A program made the position numbers and the translations under genes. Under the pieces are notes generated by a model. It had not been told where the DNA came from, did no database searches, and worked only from the letters and a program-made list of their open reading frames with translations. This document shows, one piece after another, positions 35,460 to 48,765 of a stretch of DNA of 64,000 nt. Source of the DNA: Geosiphon pyriformis (taxonomy: Eukaryota; Glomeromycota; Glomeromycetes; Archaeosporales; Geosiphonaceae); the NCBI GenBank assembly GCA_016748015.1, contig JAAOMT010000376.1:1-64000 (forward strand), read 5' to 3'. The first letter of the stretch is position 1. Each line of letters begins with the position of its first letter.

Positions 35460-38400
35460 ACTTCTAAATTTCTTGGGGAGTGATCCCGAGAGAAAAAGAA
35501 TCAAAATTTTTTGTAAACTTGTATTCGGAAATTAATAAATTTTTTCCAAAAAAAACTTGTATAGGAAGATCTCCTTTGATACTGGGAAAGGCTAAAAAAG
35601 GGTTATTATTTTGAAACATTCATGCGTTTATGATAATCGTATAAAAAACTTTAGTTTAAAATTATTAATTTTTTCATGTACAATTTTTTACTGATTACAA
35701 CTTTGTTAATTAATATTTCTTAAACCATTTATTTCAAATTGTGTATATGTTTAATTTTAAATTTTAGATAATAAATAACGATTTAACTTTTAAAATCAAT
35801 GACATCTTTTACCCGAGAAACAAGAAAACTTGTACAAATTTCTTTTCTCTCCTCAAGAGATTAATTAAACAAATTTAAGAATTATATGCATTCAGAATCA
35901 TAGCATTTATCAATTAAAATTTATCAATCTTATTATAATAGAAGAATTCTAAACAATTCACATTATATTTAAACCGATTTCAAGAGTAGTTGCTAAAGCT
36001 TAGAGAAATTTTCTCACTTTTAATAACTAATCTCTAATAAATGTTTAATATTTGATTTCTTTACTAATATCAAATTGAATAAAATCTTTTATGAAAAAAA
36101 TACTTTTTTTTATGTATTTGGTAAAATTCTAGCCATTATAAATTATTCCTGAAAAAAATTTTTGTTCTATCCTCACTAAATTATTAAATTTTAAAATTGA
36201 TATGAAAACTATTTAATTTCCTAGCATTTAATGAAAAAAGATTATAAATTGAAAGGTTGAATAGGAATTATCAGTTTTTCCATTTTTAAAAAGTTCTACA
36301 ATTAAGAATGAATTTCTTGAATAATTTTGCTGACCATATCAAAAAAAGTTTTTTTTTTAAAAGTGTATTATCTGAAAAGCTATTTCGGTTTAGGCTTAAT
36401 AAATGAGAAATGACAAATATATTAAAACGTGAGGGTTTTTAAAATAAAGAATTCTGTAATTTCAAACACTTTAACAATCATTATTTGAAAAACAATAATA
36501 GTTTTGCGCTAGGCCAAACTTGTCAAGACCGAGGTTTATAAATAAGTCGGTTTAATCAATAGCTAAGAAATTGAATCTACCATAGTAGCCTTTCTGAGAA
36601 AGACTCTGGAAATTTACTAAAAAAAGTTCTTACAATCACCCATCGTGAGCCCAAAATAGGGACCAAAATGATTATCCCTGCTGGAGTCTGTAATTGGTTG
36701 TCCAGCATTACATACCTAAATTTTTAATTTATATGAAGTTTAATTAAGTTCATCAATTTCGAAAGAAACAATTTAGTTTAGATAAAATTATTTCTTCACT
36801 AACTTTATTTTCCATCGCTAAATCATCACCAGGAATCCAGAACTTTTCTTGAATAAACTGTTGTAATTTAGCTAGCCTTTTCTCTTTATTTTCCTCCAAT
36901 TTTCTACAATCCCATAGAGCTTCATTTGTGTTTTGAGAACAATCACAATCATCTGGTCCAATCCATATTTCTCTTTCATGATGTTGCATTATTGTGCTCT
37001 GATTTTCAATTGGAGGAAAATGTGGAAAATAATCATCGTAACGAGTTATTCTTCTAACCTTTACTATTTCATTCATCATTCTAGCAAACATTATATTTCC
37101 GACTCTTGGTTGACCCAAAGTACCAATGGAAAAATCAACTGATCCGTCTAAGAGATTAATTGGGAATTTAACCATGCGGAGAAGATTGACTATTGCGTAT
37201 AATAGGCCTGTTATTGTGGCATAAGCTGTTTGTTTTTCCATTTTAAAGGAACAGAGTCCTAAAATTAGTAAACTAAGTATATAGTACCTTCCTTCCCCCT
37301 TAAAAGAACTAACCGCCTCCAACACCATGTCCAGAAAAAAGAATCTTCTTATATCCATTACGCACTATTGCGTTGTAGACTAGGGATAAAAGAGGATTCA
37401 ACATAGCTGAAGCATCATTAAACCATTCTTGATCCACTTTTACTAGTCTATTTTCCTTCATTCCTGTGACACTAAATGTTACAAGCTTATTTTTTCGAGC
37501 CTGCCATTGTGTTTTTGTGAAATCGGGGCCTTTAAAATACGCAATTATTGTTTTGGTTTGGGATTCTTCCATAATATCCGCTATTATATTCGTATAAATA
37601 AGGAGAAAATTTTTTCAAAAAATTAATTCGTTTAACACATGCCGAAATTAATTGATTGAATAATACCTAATTTCAAAAAATACCAGTAATTTTATTTTGT
37701 AAATTTATATGTTCCCCAATTAGATTACGAGGATTACAATAAGGAACATTAGAAGCCGTAGCTATCAAATTTAATTTCTCGATTTCATCGTAGTTGCTAA
37801 GGCCAATTATTAGTTTTTTAGGGTACCCTTCATTACTATCAACCGATCTTTTTGAAAAAAAATTAATGCTGTTATTTTCAAATTTTTTTATTGGAAGTGA
37901 GAATTGAGAAATTTCTTGAATTTCATCATAACTTTTTTGTTTTATGATTAAAAAATGGCGTGAAAAAGGATTTAGGTATTTGAGATAGTTGAAATGACAA
38001 AGACTTTTCGTCAGAAGAATTATATGAAATAAAAATATTAATAAAATGAAATATATTTTCTTCGATTTGAATAAAAAAAGCTGTTGCATTTTTCACGTAA
38101 TCGAAGTATGCTCTGACAGTGAAAGGGGAAAAACCTTCTCAGAAGGCAGTATCTTTCTCGATTTGAAGCAAATGACTTTATAAACTTTGGTCTAGTTCTG
38201 TTATTATTACATGTGTTAATTTTACAAAATAGCGAAAATCCCTACTACCAGGCTGTAAGTATATCAAAATATTTATTATTTACTCTTTTATATATTTATT
38301 CCGGAATCTTACTCTACTACCCACCGAGAAATATATATAACTAATCTATATTAAAAATGCAATAGTAATCAATTAATAATTAAGTGATTCTTTCTCGCGT

Positions 38401-39210
38401 TAGACGCTAAATTAGGCAGTTTCGGCTTTAAGTTATTATAATTAGAAAATTTTTAAACCACAAAGCTCTAATAAAAGTATTCGAATATATACATCTTAAA
38501 AATGACATTTTCAAGAATTGGAAGATGATTTTAGAAATATAAAAAGAAATTCTGATGCACTTAAAGAGTGCTAAAACTTCAAACAATAATATTTTCTTTT
38601 CTTTGTTGAAGGAATGTAAAACTCTACTCGCAATTTATAAACAGTATGATAAAAAATTGCGACAAATAATTGTCAAGACAATTAACCCATCTCGTATTGT
38701 GGTAGATAAATATTTCAAGTATGTTTTCTTTTTAGTTAATTTTTTAAGAAATCGATATTCTCACGCTTTGAATATGGTTAAATTAATCATTTACCTTTGA
38801 CACATGTTAAAAAACGTTACATCCTGCTTCGAGTAGCTTCTTCATGTCAATTTAGTTTACTAAATTGGGTTCAAACATCCAAAAAACTTTTAAATTAGAT
38901 TTAAGAATGAAACCATTGCGATCTAAAAACTCTCTCTATATTATATAATCCAGCATAGAATCGACCAACTTTGGGATATATTATAAAATGAGTTTCTGTT
39001 TAAGATATCAATTTAATTATTATCAAGTCTTTGGATAGCAAATGAAATGAATAAATTTTAAAACCACTTTGAATGATAAAATGCTTGGAAAATAAGAAAA
39101 GAAAATTAAGTTTTTTCTCCAATAATTTTTTTCAACATTTTAGTTGAATTTACGCTAAAAAATATTAATTCATGAATAATTTTTAGTTATTTGTTCACAT
39201 TAGTAGAAAA
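35460..39210 (-). repeat. Tandem duplication unit containing LipC
   Basis: This segment resembles 40180-43640 in the same orientation, offset about 4.7 kb. Shared parts include 3' flanking DNA (for example 35510-35870 against 40200-40560), the whole gene and about 1 kb of 5' flank. Boundaries are approximate. Confidence 0.75.
36617..38089 (-). CDS. LipC: class 3 lipase-like protein, catalytic Ser replaced by Gly
   Basis: Exons 38089-37684, 37580-37314, 37225-36804 and 36715-36617 (397 aa); all introns GT-AG. It has an N-terminal hydrophobic segment, a dibasic stretch and NVPYC. The elbow is SGHGVGG with Gly at the nucleophile position (37324-37326). LGQPRVGN, the catalytic Asp in RYDDYFPHFPP and the His in DNHFGPYFG remain. 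Exon 3 is 24 bases longer than in LipA, adding residues around RMVKFPINLLDG between the elbow helix and the GQPRVGN strand; LipD shares this. Most of the conserved leader seen before the other starts is missing here. Likely secreted or anchored, without hydrolase activity. Confidence 0.83.
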
Positions 39211-40179
39211 ATTACATGATATCTTAATAATTAAATCAATGTTTTATTCAAAAAAAAAAACTGTAACAGAAAATTTTATAAAATTTTATAAAATAAATAT
39301 ACAAATAAAATTATTTTTGATTCTTGAATATTGAAATATTAATCTTTTTATTTATTTTTGCTCTAATTTTATATTAAAATACTCTTATATAGTTTAAATT
39401 AAATTGTTCTAAAAGAAGTTTTAAAACTGGAAATATATTTTTTATTTTTTAATTATTTTATTTTAATTCCCAAAATAAAACTATTGATAAATCACTAAGT
39501 TGAAAATACACAACGATAAATAAAATTTTATCGTTTCCTGAATTATTAATTGTGGGTTTTTTATTAATTTGTTTCTACATATAAAATATTTCTTCAATGT
39601 AAATGAAATGGTAAAATAAAAGAAAGAAAAGAGAACCAAAATCATTAAAAAAGTATTAACCAATTTTCTTTAGCATGATTACTTCTAAGCAGGTCTCATG
39701 TACATGACAAAATATATCATATTAATTTTCTTTCCAAGAAAAACTTTATTTACAACTTTAAGTATCGATAAACTAACCCAATTCATGGAGATTTAATATA
39801 ACTTAGTCAAATAAAAGCAAAGTCTGATATGGTATTGAATTAGTTCGACAATCCAGCAACGGTATTTGGAGGTGGTAGAATGAATCTTGGTTGATTTTGA
39901 AGAACAATGACCATCTTACCTCACTTTTTAAATACTATGCTAAAAAAATAAAAAATTATTATTAGTCAAGGAAATTCAAGTGGTAAATGGGTTTGAAAGT
40001 GTATGAGATGTTTTGTTTCAAGTTTTGCTGGACAGCTTGTTGATAATTTATTGGATTAATTACGTCGGCAATAGGTAGAATGGCAAAGACATTTGAAATA
40101 TGAGATGAGAAAATTCATAAGATCGGGAATTTCTAAAATAAAATTTTTTAAGTTTCCGGATTGCTAGTTTTCCACAATA
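39211..40179. other. AT-rich intergenic spacer between LipC and LipD units
   Basis: No gene recognised. Confidence 0.45.
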
Positions 40180-41273
40180 TTTGAATCGAGAGAAAAAGAA
40201 TCAAAATTTTTTTGTAAACTTGTATTCGGAAATTAATAAATTTTTTCCAAAAGAAATTTGTATAGAAAGATCTCCTTTAAGACTAAAAAAAGGGTTATTA
40301 TTTTGAAACATTCATGCGTTTATGATAATCGTATAAAAAAATTTAGTTTAAAATTATTAATTTTTTCATGTACAATTTTTTACTGATTACAACTTTGTTA
40401 ATTAATATTTCTTAAACCATTTATTTCAAATTGTGTATATGTTTAATTTTAAATTTTAGATAATAAATAACGATTTAACTTTTAAAATCAATGACATCTT
40501 TTACCCGAGAAACAAGAAAACTTGTACAAAATTCTCTTCTCTCCTCAAGAGATTAATAAAACAAATTTAAGAATTATATGCATTTAGAATCTCAGTATTT
40601 ATATATTAAAATATTTCAATCTTATTACAATAATAAAATTCTAAACAAATGATCTTATATTTTAACCGATTTTAAGAGTCGTTACCAAAGCTTAAATTTT
40701 AGCACCAAATTTCCCAATCAAACTTTGCTCAAATATTTAGAGGAATTTTTTCACTTTTAATAATAGATGTTTAATATTTGGTTTCTTTACTGATATCAAA
40801 TCGATTAAAATCTTTTATGAAAAAAGAAGCTAATCGTCAAAACACTCTAAGAGATACTTTTTTTATTTACGTGGTAAATTCTAAGCATTTTTAATCAATC
40901 TTGAGAAAAGATTCTTATTCTACCCTCACTAAATTGTTAAATGAATTGTTAAAAGCGCATACAATGAAGTAGATTTTACATCGATAGGAAAACTATTTAA
41001 TTTCCTAGAATTTAATGAAAAAAAGATTATAAATTAAAATTTTGAAAAAGAATTATAGGGTTTTCAATTTTTTACAAGTTCTACAATGGAGAATTTATTT
41101 AGGTAAACTTTTTGGAATATTTTTTTGCTGACCATATCAAAAAAAGATGTAAATTATTTGGAAAAGCTATTTCGCTTCAGGCTTAATAAATTAGAAATTA
41201 AATCTACCCTAATAGCCTTTTTGAGATAGACTCTATGAAAACTTATTACAAAAAGTTTTCCTACAAAAGGTTT

Positions 41274-42761
41274 CTAATATAAGTCCCTACAATCACCCAT
41301 TCTGATCCCAAAATAGGGACCAAAGTGATTATCCCTGCTGGAGTCTGTAATTGGTTGTCCAGCATTACATTCCTAAGATTTTATTTATATAATAAAAATA
41401 TAAGGTTTAAGCAGGTTCATAGATTTCGAAAGAAAGAATTTATTTTAAATAAATTATTTCTTCACTAACTTTATTTTCCATCGCTAAATCATCACTAGGA
41501 ATCCAGAACTTTTCTTGAATAAACTGCTGTAATCTATATTGCTTTTTTTCTTTATTTTCCTCGAATTGTCCACAATCCCATATAACTTCATTTGTGTTTT
41601 GAGGACAATCGCAATCATCTGGTCTAATCCATATTTCTCTTTCGTGATGTTGCATTATTGTGCTCTGATTTTCAATTGGAGGAAAATGTGGGAAATAATC
41701 ATCGTAACGAGTTATTCTTCTAACCTTTACTATTTCATTCATCATTCTAGCAAACATTATATTTCCGACTCTTGGTTGACCCAAAGTACCAATGGAAAAA
41801 TCAACTGATCCGTCTAAGAGATTGATTGGGACTTTAACTATACGGAGAAGATTGACTATTGCGTATAATAGGCCTGTTATTGTGGCATAAGCTGTTTGTT
41901 TTTCCATTTTAAAGGAACAGAGTCTTAAAATTAGTAAACTAAGTATATAGTACCTTCCTTTCCCCTTAAAAGAACTAACCGCCTCCAACACCGTGTCCAC
42001 AAAAAAGAATTTTTTTATATCCACTAAGCACTACTGCATTGTAGACTTGAGATAAAAGAGGATTCAACATAGCTGAAGCATCATTAAACCATTCTTGATC
42101 CACTTTTACTAGTCTATTTTCCTTCATTCCTTTGACATTAAATGTTACAAGCTGGTTTTTTCTAGCTTCCCATTGTGTTTTTGTGAAATCGGGGCCTTTA
42201 AAAAACGCAACTATTGTTTTAGTTTCAGTTTCTTTGGTTACATCAGCTATTATATTCGTGAAAATTTGGAGAAAATTTTTTCAAAAAATTAATTCGTTTA
42301 ACACATGCCGAAATTAATTGATTGAATAATACCTAATTTCAAAAAATACCAGTTATTTTGTTTGGTAAATTTATGAATTTCCCAATTAGATTACGATGAT
42401 GGCAATAAGGATAATTAGAAGCCGCAGCTATCAATAGTAATTCTAAACGATCGAGTTCATCGCTATTGGCAAGGCTAATTACTCGTTTTTTAGGGTACCC
42501 TTCATTACTATCAACTGATCTTTTTGAAAAAAAATTAATGCTGTTATTTTCAAATTTTTTTATTGGAAGTGAGAATTGAGAAATTTCTTGAATTTCATTA
42601 TAACTTTTTTGCTTTATGATTAAAAAATGGCGTGAAAAAGGATATAGGTATTTGAGATAGTTGAAATGGCAAAGAATTTTCACCAGAAGAGTTATTTGAA
42701 ATAAAAATATTAATATGGTAGAATAAGTTTTCTTCGATTTGAATAAAATAAACTTTTGCAT
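41274..42761 (-). CDS. LipD: class 3 lipase-like protein, catalytic Ser replaced by Gly
   Basis: Exons 42761-42350, 42246-41980, 41891-41470 and 41372-41274 (399 aa). Same architecture as LipC, including the eight-residue insertion in exon 3. The elbow is CGHGVGG (Gly codon 41990-41992). GQPRVGN, the Asp in RYDDYFPHFPP and the His in DNHFGPYFG are present. Exon 1 is six bases longer than in LipC (DRLELLLIAAASNYPYC). The conserved leader precedes the ATG. No lesion seen. Predicted secreted or membrane-anchored pseudo-lipase. Confidence 0.83.
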
Positions 42762-43620
42762 TTTTCACGTAATCTGCCTATTCCTAAATCTACTTGAAAA
42801 GATTAGACGAATATCTTGAAAAAGTATGCTCTTGTATTTAAAGAGAAAAGCCCGATTCAGAAGGTAGCATCGTGCCCGATTTTAGAAGCATATATTTTTT
42901 TTCACAATTCTCACTTAATCAATTAAAAATTAATTTTATTTTCTTAAAAAAGTAGTTATTGACTAAAAATCCATGACTTTACAAACTTTGGTCTAGTTCT
43001 GTTTTTATTACATGTGTTAATTTTACAAAATAGCGAAAATCTCTACTACCAGGCTGTAAATATTTATTATTTAATCTTTTATATATTTATTCCGAAATAG
43101 TAATAAATTGATTCTTTCTCTCCTACTGTGATAGATAGATATTTCAAGTATGTTTTCTTTCAAAGTTGGTTTTTTTAAGAAACTGATATTCTCACGATTT
43201 GAATATGGTTAAATTAACCATTTACCTTTGACACATGTTAAAAAACGTTATATTTCTTCTTTGAGTACCTTCTTCATGTCAATTTGGTTTACTAAATTGG
43301 GTTGAAACATCCAAAGAACCTTTAAAAAAAGGATTTAAGAATGATACTGTCGCGATCTAAAAACTTTCTCTATATTAGATAATCCAGCTAGAATCGACCA
43401 AAGCTTGGGATATGTTATAAAATGAGTTTCACTTCAAGATATTAAGATCATTATCAAGCCTTTGGATGAAAATGAATAAATTTTATAACTATTTTGAATG
43501 ATAAAAAACTTTGAGTACTAAGAAAAAAAAATTAGGTTTTCTCTCAAATAATTATTTAAATTTTAGTTGAATTCACGCTAGAGAACATTAATTAATTAAT
43601 AATTTTTAGTTATTATTCAG
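42430..43620 (-). repeat. Inverted repeat arm 1 (5' half of LipD and its upstream DNA)
   Basis: Matches 47630-48765 in opposite orientation over about 1.1 kb, covering most of exon 1 and about 850 bases upstream. The two arms enclose LipF and a Tc1 remnant. Confidence 0.8.
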
Positions 43621-43640
43621 ATTTAGCGTAAAAATCATAT

Positions 43641-45516
43641 GATATCTTAATTATGAAATTAATTTTTTATTAAAAAAACCCAATAACAGAGAATTAGTAA
43701 ATTCTTATACAATTAAAATTTATTAATCACAAAGATCAAATTATTTTACATTCTTTATAAAGTATATAAATAATAAACAACTCGTTTTTCAATTTAAATT
43801 ATCTATGATTCTTAAATATTGAAATACTTATATTTAATTATTTATTTTGTTTTCTATTCTATTTCCATTTTTATTTTATAATAATTTTTTTAATAATCGG
43901 TTTCTGAACAAAAGAACTACTGATAAATAAAGCTGAAAATATACAACAATAAATAAAGTTTTTTATTCATATTTATCAAAAAATTTAATTTTATGTATCT
44001 TTTAACTATTAATTTTGGATTTTTTATTAATTCGTTTTTATATATAATATATTTCATCATTTAAAAAATATAAAATTAATTGTTCAAGTTAATTTGACAA
44101 AGTTCACAACTTTAAATCCCTATATTGTGTGTTTCATAATACATTTTAAGTATTTATATATATTTATTGGGAATTCTATTCAACACAGTTAAACAACTTT
44201 GTCATTTTTTGAAATACTAATTGAGAATTTTTTAAATGTATTGAAATCAGTTAGTTAAAATAAAATTATTCAAAATATTAATGTATTTTAGTGAATGTAA
44301 TAATAATGACCAGATTTTGGTTTATAATAAAATAAGTTAACAGGGCTTTTCCATTTTTTTTTAATCTGCATTTTTTCTTTAATGTAAATATAAATGCCTT
44401 CAACATATTTAATAATAAGAGATTTTTGTTTTATTCAAAATTAACCAAAGGTTGAAAATAGAAAAAATGAAAATATTTCAAGTTTATTCTTAAAAAGTAA
44501 AAATTGGTGAAAACGCTAGCAATTAAACCATCATTCATTATTTGGTGCATCTAAAAGTCAATTTTTATTAACGAGAAATATCATTTTGGGGAAGGGAGGA
44601 AATTTGATTGCGAGAAAATTTTCTTAAATCAATGCATCGCACTCTTTGATATATATATATATATATGTGAATTTTATTTAAAAGTGAAATATTACTTGAA
44701 AAACTCTGAAATTTATTGTCAAAATTAAGAAATCTAATTTTTACGAAAATTTTATGCCTTTTTTATCTAATAATAATTGAGTTTATAAAAATTGCTGTAA
44801 ATCAATAAAACTTTTGTAATAAAAACATGTTCATCATTTCAAAAGAAATAAAACACCTTTTTCAGTAGTGTAAAAACTTATAGAAAATGCTCAATAGTAA
44901 TGATAAGCTCTAAATTTACAGAAATTACATTTTTAATCAATGCCTTAGAAAATATATGTTTATATTTTGTTAAGAAACACAATTAAAATAAATTGATCTC
45001 CCCTTCATTTTTTTTTATTATGAAAAAAAAAGAAATTTAATAAATATTTTATTCAAATCAAGATTAGTAGTAATATGCTTCAAGGCTTTTAGACTACACC
45101 ATTTTTTAAGAATTGGTGAAATAAATAGTTAGTCACATCTCTAGCATGTTTTGTTGTGGTATTACCAAGAAAAATAAATAAAATCAGTCATTACAAAATT
45201 TAAAACTTTCTATCTTGAAAGATTTTAGTATGTATAATATATTTTGTTTTGCAAATCAAATTTCCAATATAAATTTATTGTACTGCTTAAATAAATCTTT
45301 TTCCGTTGATTCTAAAAATCAGCAAAAAGTCTATTGTTAAAGGAAAAGCTTAGCATATATATGAAAAAATTTAATTGTTTTGATGAGTAGTTTTAAATTT
45401 CAAAGATTCTAATATTCAATGAAAATCTTTGCTGTTTTTCGGGGTTATTAACGAATGCATTTTCCGTACTGGTTCTTTAGAAAAAACCGCTTTAAACTTT
45501 TTTTTCAACAAAAAAC
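43641..45516. other. AT-rich intergenic sequence
   Basis: Contains a short AT microsatellite near 44649-44668. No gene recognised. Confidence 0.45.
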
Positions 45517-47112
45517 TTGGGCCTTTTTGAAAAAAAAATCATGTCACAAAATATATTAATACTTCTTTTCTTTTCTCTTCTAATCATTTGCTTTTCATTT
45601 TTCAAAGATCAAAAAGAAAACTTTTTAGCTGAAAAACTTGCTCAACTAACAAAAAAAACAAATGCAACAAAATGCCATAAAACAATTTTCCAACTTAAGT
45701 CAAAATTTAAGCGCCGAGGAAAAATTTTTCACTATAATGAACAAAAACAACAAGAGCCACTATTGATTAGTAGTGGAGGATTTGGGAAGAAAATAGAAGC
45801 TCCAAAAATGCTGATAAAAGATTACAAGATTCTTAAACTTTTCAAAGAAATGGCATATACGGCAAATGAGCCCTATTGTAAAAAAGAAAATGATGATATA
45901 ATTGGTAAAGGATTCATTGGTACGATAATTTTAAGTAAAATATTTGACTTTGAAACTTTCTTTCATATTTTAATCAAATTGTTTATTAATTTTACATAAC
46001 AAATGATTCGATTAGGTAGAGTTTTTGTTAAGATTGAATCGCGACAAATTACTGGAATTCTGAGAGGAAAGTCTTTGGAAATAATTACTGTTATTTTTAA
46101 TTAAAATATAATCAAACTTTTTTTTATACTCCAAAAGTATTTTTTCGTCTTTAGTTTAAAAAAAATCATATTCTCTTAATCACTAGGGTTAGAAGTGACT
46201 AAAAGCCAAATGGAAAAAATTAAGTTCACACTAGGAAACTTCTTCCCCGATATGGGAGTAAAAAGTAACCTCAGAATTGATTCAAATTGGTGGAATTCAT
46301 GGCCAGAGGATTGTTTAACATCAGTTAACGACAAAATAGAAGCCTCTATAAACACATTAAAAAATGGAACAGAGGCGAATAAGCCAATTCATGTTTTTCT
46401 AACTGGACATGGTATTGGTGGATGTAAGCAATTATTTAAAATTTTAATTCATTTTTTTAAAGTAAAAAGTTAAAAAGTTAACAGCTGGGATCCTCTAACT
46501 ATATATTTTAATAATTATGATATTAGTTTATGCACAAATATACGGCATATACCTAACACTGTATACAAGATATGATGAAAAGATTGCTATTACTATTATA
46601 ACTTTTGGCTCTCCACGTCCACGAGATGTTCAGCTTGAAGCTGAATTCCAGCAAAAACTTGAAGGTAATCTCAGAGTCTACAGGATCACACATAGTAATG
46701 ACTATTTCCCCCATTTTCCAAAAAAATCACGTGATGATAAACCATATATGTACCGTGGCACTGAGTATTGGATTCCAGATAGGAATTGTAATTGTGAAGA
46801 TCCTGATGCTTCCAGACTTCTTGGTGAAGGTTATGATATTATCTATGAATGTCCGGGATTTTCACGACGGGATAAAAAAAAATATGACGAAAATCAGGTA
46901 TGATTTGGTTTTTATTATAAAAAAAAGCTTTTATATAGAAAGCTAATTTAATTTATTAGTTTAGAATGATATTAAGTAAATATAAATTTTGTCTTTTTTT
47001 GTAGGGATGTAATTTAGGCACTGATGGTGAAGGAATAAGAGCTCATTATGGCCCTTATTTTGGAGTGACATTTGGAAATTGCGAAAATAATTATCCTATT
47101 GGTAGAATTTAA
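45517..47112 (+). CDS. LipF: divergent class 3 lipase-like gene with a damaged splice donor
   Basis: Five exons: 45517-45919, 46016-46066, 46187-46423, 46527-46897 and 47005-47112 (389 aa, or 381 aa from ATG 45541, which gives a cleaner signal peptide). Features include an N-terminal hydrophobic segment, NEPYC, ITGILRG, the elbow TGHGIGG with Gly for Ser (46411-46413), FGSPRPRD, the catalytic Asp in HSNDYFPHFPK, RGTEYWI and the His in AHYGPYFG. The exon pattern, including a 51-base exon 2, matches LipG. Intron 2 should start right after 46066, where LipG has GTACGA; here it reads GAAAGT. No other GT in reach keeps the frame. Either the intron uses a non-canonical donor, there is a base error, or the gene is newly broken. 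Confidence 0.7.
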
Positions 47113-47239
47113 ATTGAAAAGTTTTCAAAAAGTTTAGAAACTGTGAAGAAAAAGTAAAAATATTTCATCATATGCAGTGTGGAAAGAAATATTTTGCCCT
47201 TTTTGTAAATAATTTTTCAAATAGCTAGTTTAAACCACT

Positions 47240-47600
47240 AATTATATTAATTAACGATTAGTAAGGGATTTGTTCAACACCTCTTTTTGAGTATCATCTC
47301 GCATCGTCTTTTCATAGATTTTATTCAATTCTTTTTAACGAAATCCGGAACACTTGCCCACTTCTCGATCATAAAATGCTCTAATTCTAAAAGAATGCTT
47401 TAGCAACACACAACTATTATTTTTGGATAATTATTTTGTTTAAAATGCCAGACACGTCTCGCCATTTTTAGATTACAGGTAAGTGTTTTTGCAAAATTTC
47501 TCAACATAATAAGAGCCTGCATTATTTGCTGGAAGCAGAACAGACTCGTTTTTCCCTTTAAGCAACTCCAGCGGATTCAAATATTTTTCCACAATTTTTT
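47240..47600 (-). mobile_element. Tc1/mariner transposase remnant (C-terminal part)
   Basis: Translating the - strand across frames gives the typical Tc1 order: KGK with a following Cys/Phe block, YYVE or ALIMLRNF, WHFKQNNYPK (from WxFQQDNDPKH) and then a C-terminal IKSMKRRCEMILKKR block. Several stops and frame changes are present and the catalytic DNDP has become NNYP. Inactive relic; terminal repeats not found. Confidence 0.65.
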
Positions 47601-47629
47601 GGGAACTTGTGAAGAATAACTAAAAATTA

Positions 47630-48765
47630 TTCATGAATTAATATTTTTTATCGTGAAGTCAACTAAAATATAGAAAAGAAATTATAAATAATCACTTGAG
47701 AGAAAACTTAGTTTTCTTTTCTTAGTTCTCAAAGCTTTTTATCATTCAAAATTAAGATACTTATTAAAAATGTTATAAGCCTTATTAATTTTTATTTGCT
47801 ATCGAAAGGCTTGATAATAATAATCTTGATATCTTGAAGTGAAACTCATTTTATAACATCTAATATAGAGAGAGCTTTTAGGTCGCGATGGTTTCATTCT
47901 TAAATCTAATTTAAAGGTTTTTTGGATGTTTCAACCCAATTTAGTAAACCAAATTGACATGAAGAAGCTACTCGAAGCAGGATATAACGTTTTTTAACAT
48001 GTGTCAAAGGTAAATGGTTAATTTAACCATATTCAAATCGTGAGAATATCGGTTTCTTAAAAAAACCAACTTTGTAAGAAAACATACTTGAAATATCTAT
48101 CTATCACAGTAGGAGAGAAAGAATCAATTTATTACTATTTCGGAATAAATATATAAAAGATTAAATAATAAATATTTACAGCCTGGTAGTAGAGATTTTC
48201 GCTATTTTGTAAAATTAACACATGTAATAATAACAGAACTAGACCAAAGTTTATAAAGTCATATATTCTTTGTCAAAAACTACTTTTTTAAGAAAAATAA
48301 AATAAAATTATTAATTGATTAAGTGAGAATTTTGAATAAAAATATATGTTTCTAAAATCGGGCACGATGCTACCTTCTGAATCGGGCTTTTCTCTTTAAA
48401 TACAAGAGCATACTTTTTCAAGATATTCGTCTAATCTTTTCAAGTAGATTTAGGAATAGGCAGATTACGTGAAAAATGCAAAAGTTTATTTTATTCAAAT
48501 CGAAGAAAACTTATTCTACTATATTAATATTTTTATTTCAAATAACTCTTCTGGTGAAAATTCTTTGCCATTTCAACTATCTCAAATACCTATATTCTTT
48601 TTCACGCCATTTCTTAATCATAAAGCAAAAAAGTTATAATGAAATTCAAGAAATTTCTCAAATCTCACTTCCAATAATAACATTTGAAAATAACAGCATT
48701 AATTTTTTTTCAAAAAGATAAGTTGATGGTAATGAAGGGTACCCTAAAAAACGAATAATTGAAGA
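47630..48765 (+). repeat. Inverted repeat arm 2
   Basis: Reverse-complement copy of about 42430-43620. The match ends inside the lipase exon 1, near 48765. Confidence 0.8.
48476..48765 (+). pseudogene. LipE: truncated copy of lipase-like exon 1
   Basis: Starts with the same leader and N-terminal hydrophobic segment as LipD (MQKFILFKSKK), and includes the FENNSINFFSKR stretch. A TCA-to-TAA change makes a stop at 48719-48721. Similarity ends near 48765, before NxPYC and all catalytic motifs. Likely produced with the inverted duplication, then decayed. Confidence 0.88.

Larger units (their letters stand above)
40180..43640 (-). repeat. Tandem duplication unit containing LipD
   Basis: Direct repeat of about 35460-39210. 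Its 5' part (about 42430-43620) is present a third time, inverted, at 47630-48765. Confidence 0.75.

Noticed and set aside
38555-38800. 81-codon frame upstream of LipC, and a related frame at 59516-59725
   Set aside because: The block is duplicated upstream of several lipase-like genes, but the frame is not preserved between copies, so it is more likely flanking DNA.
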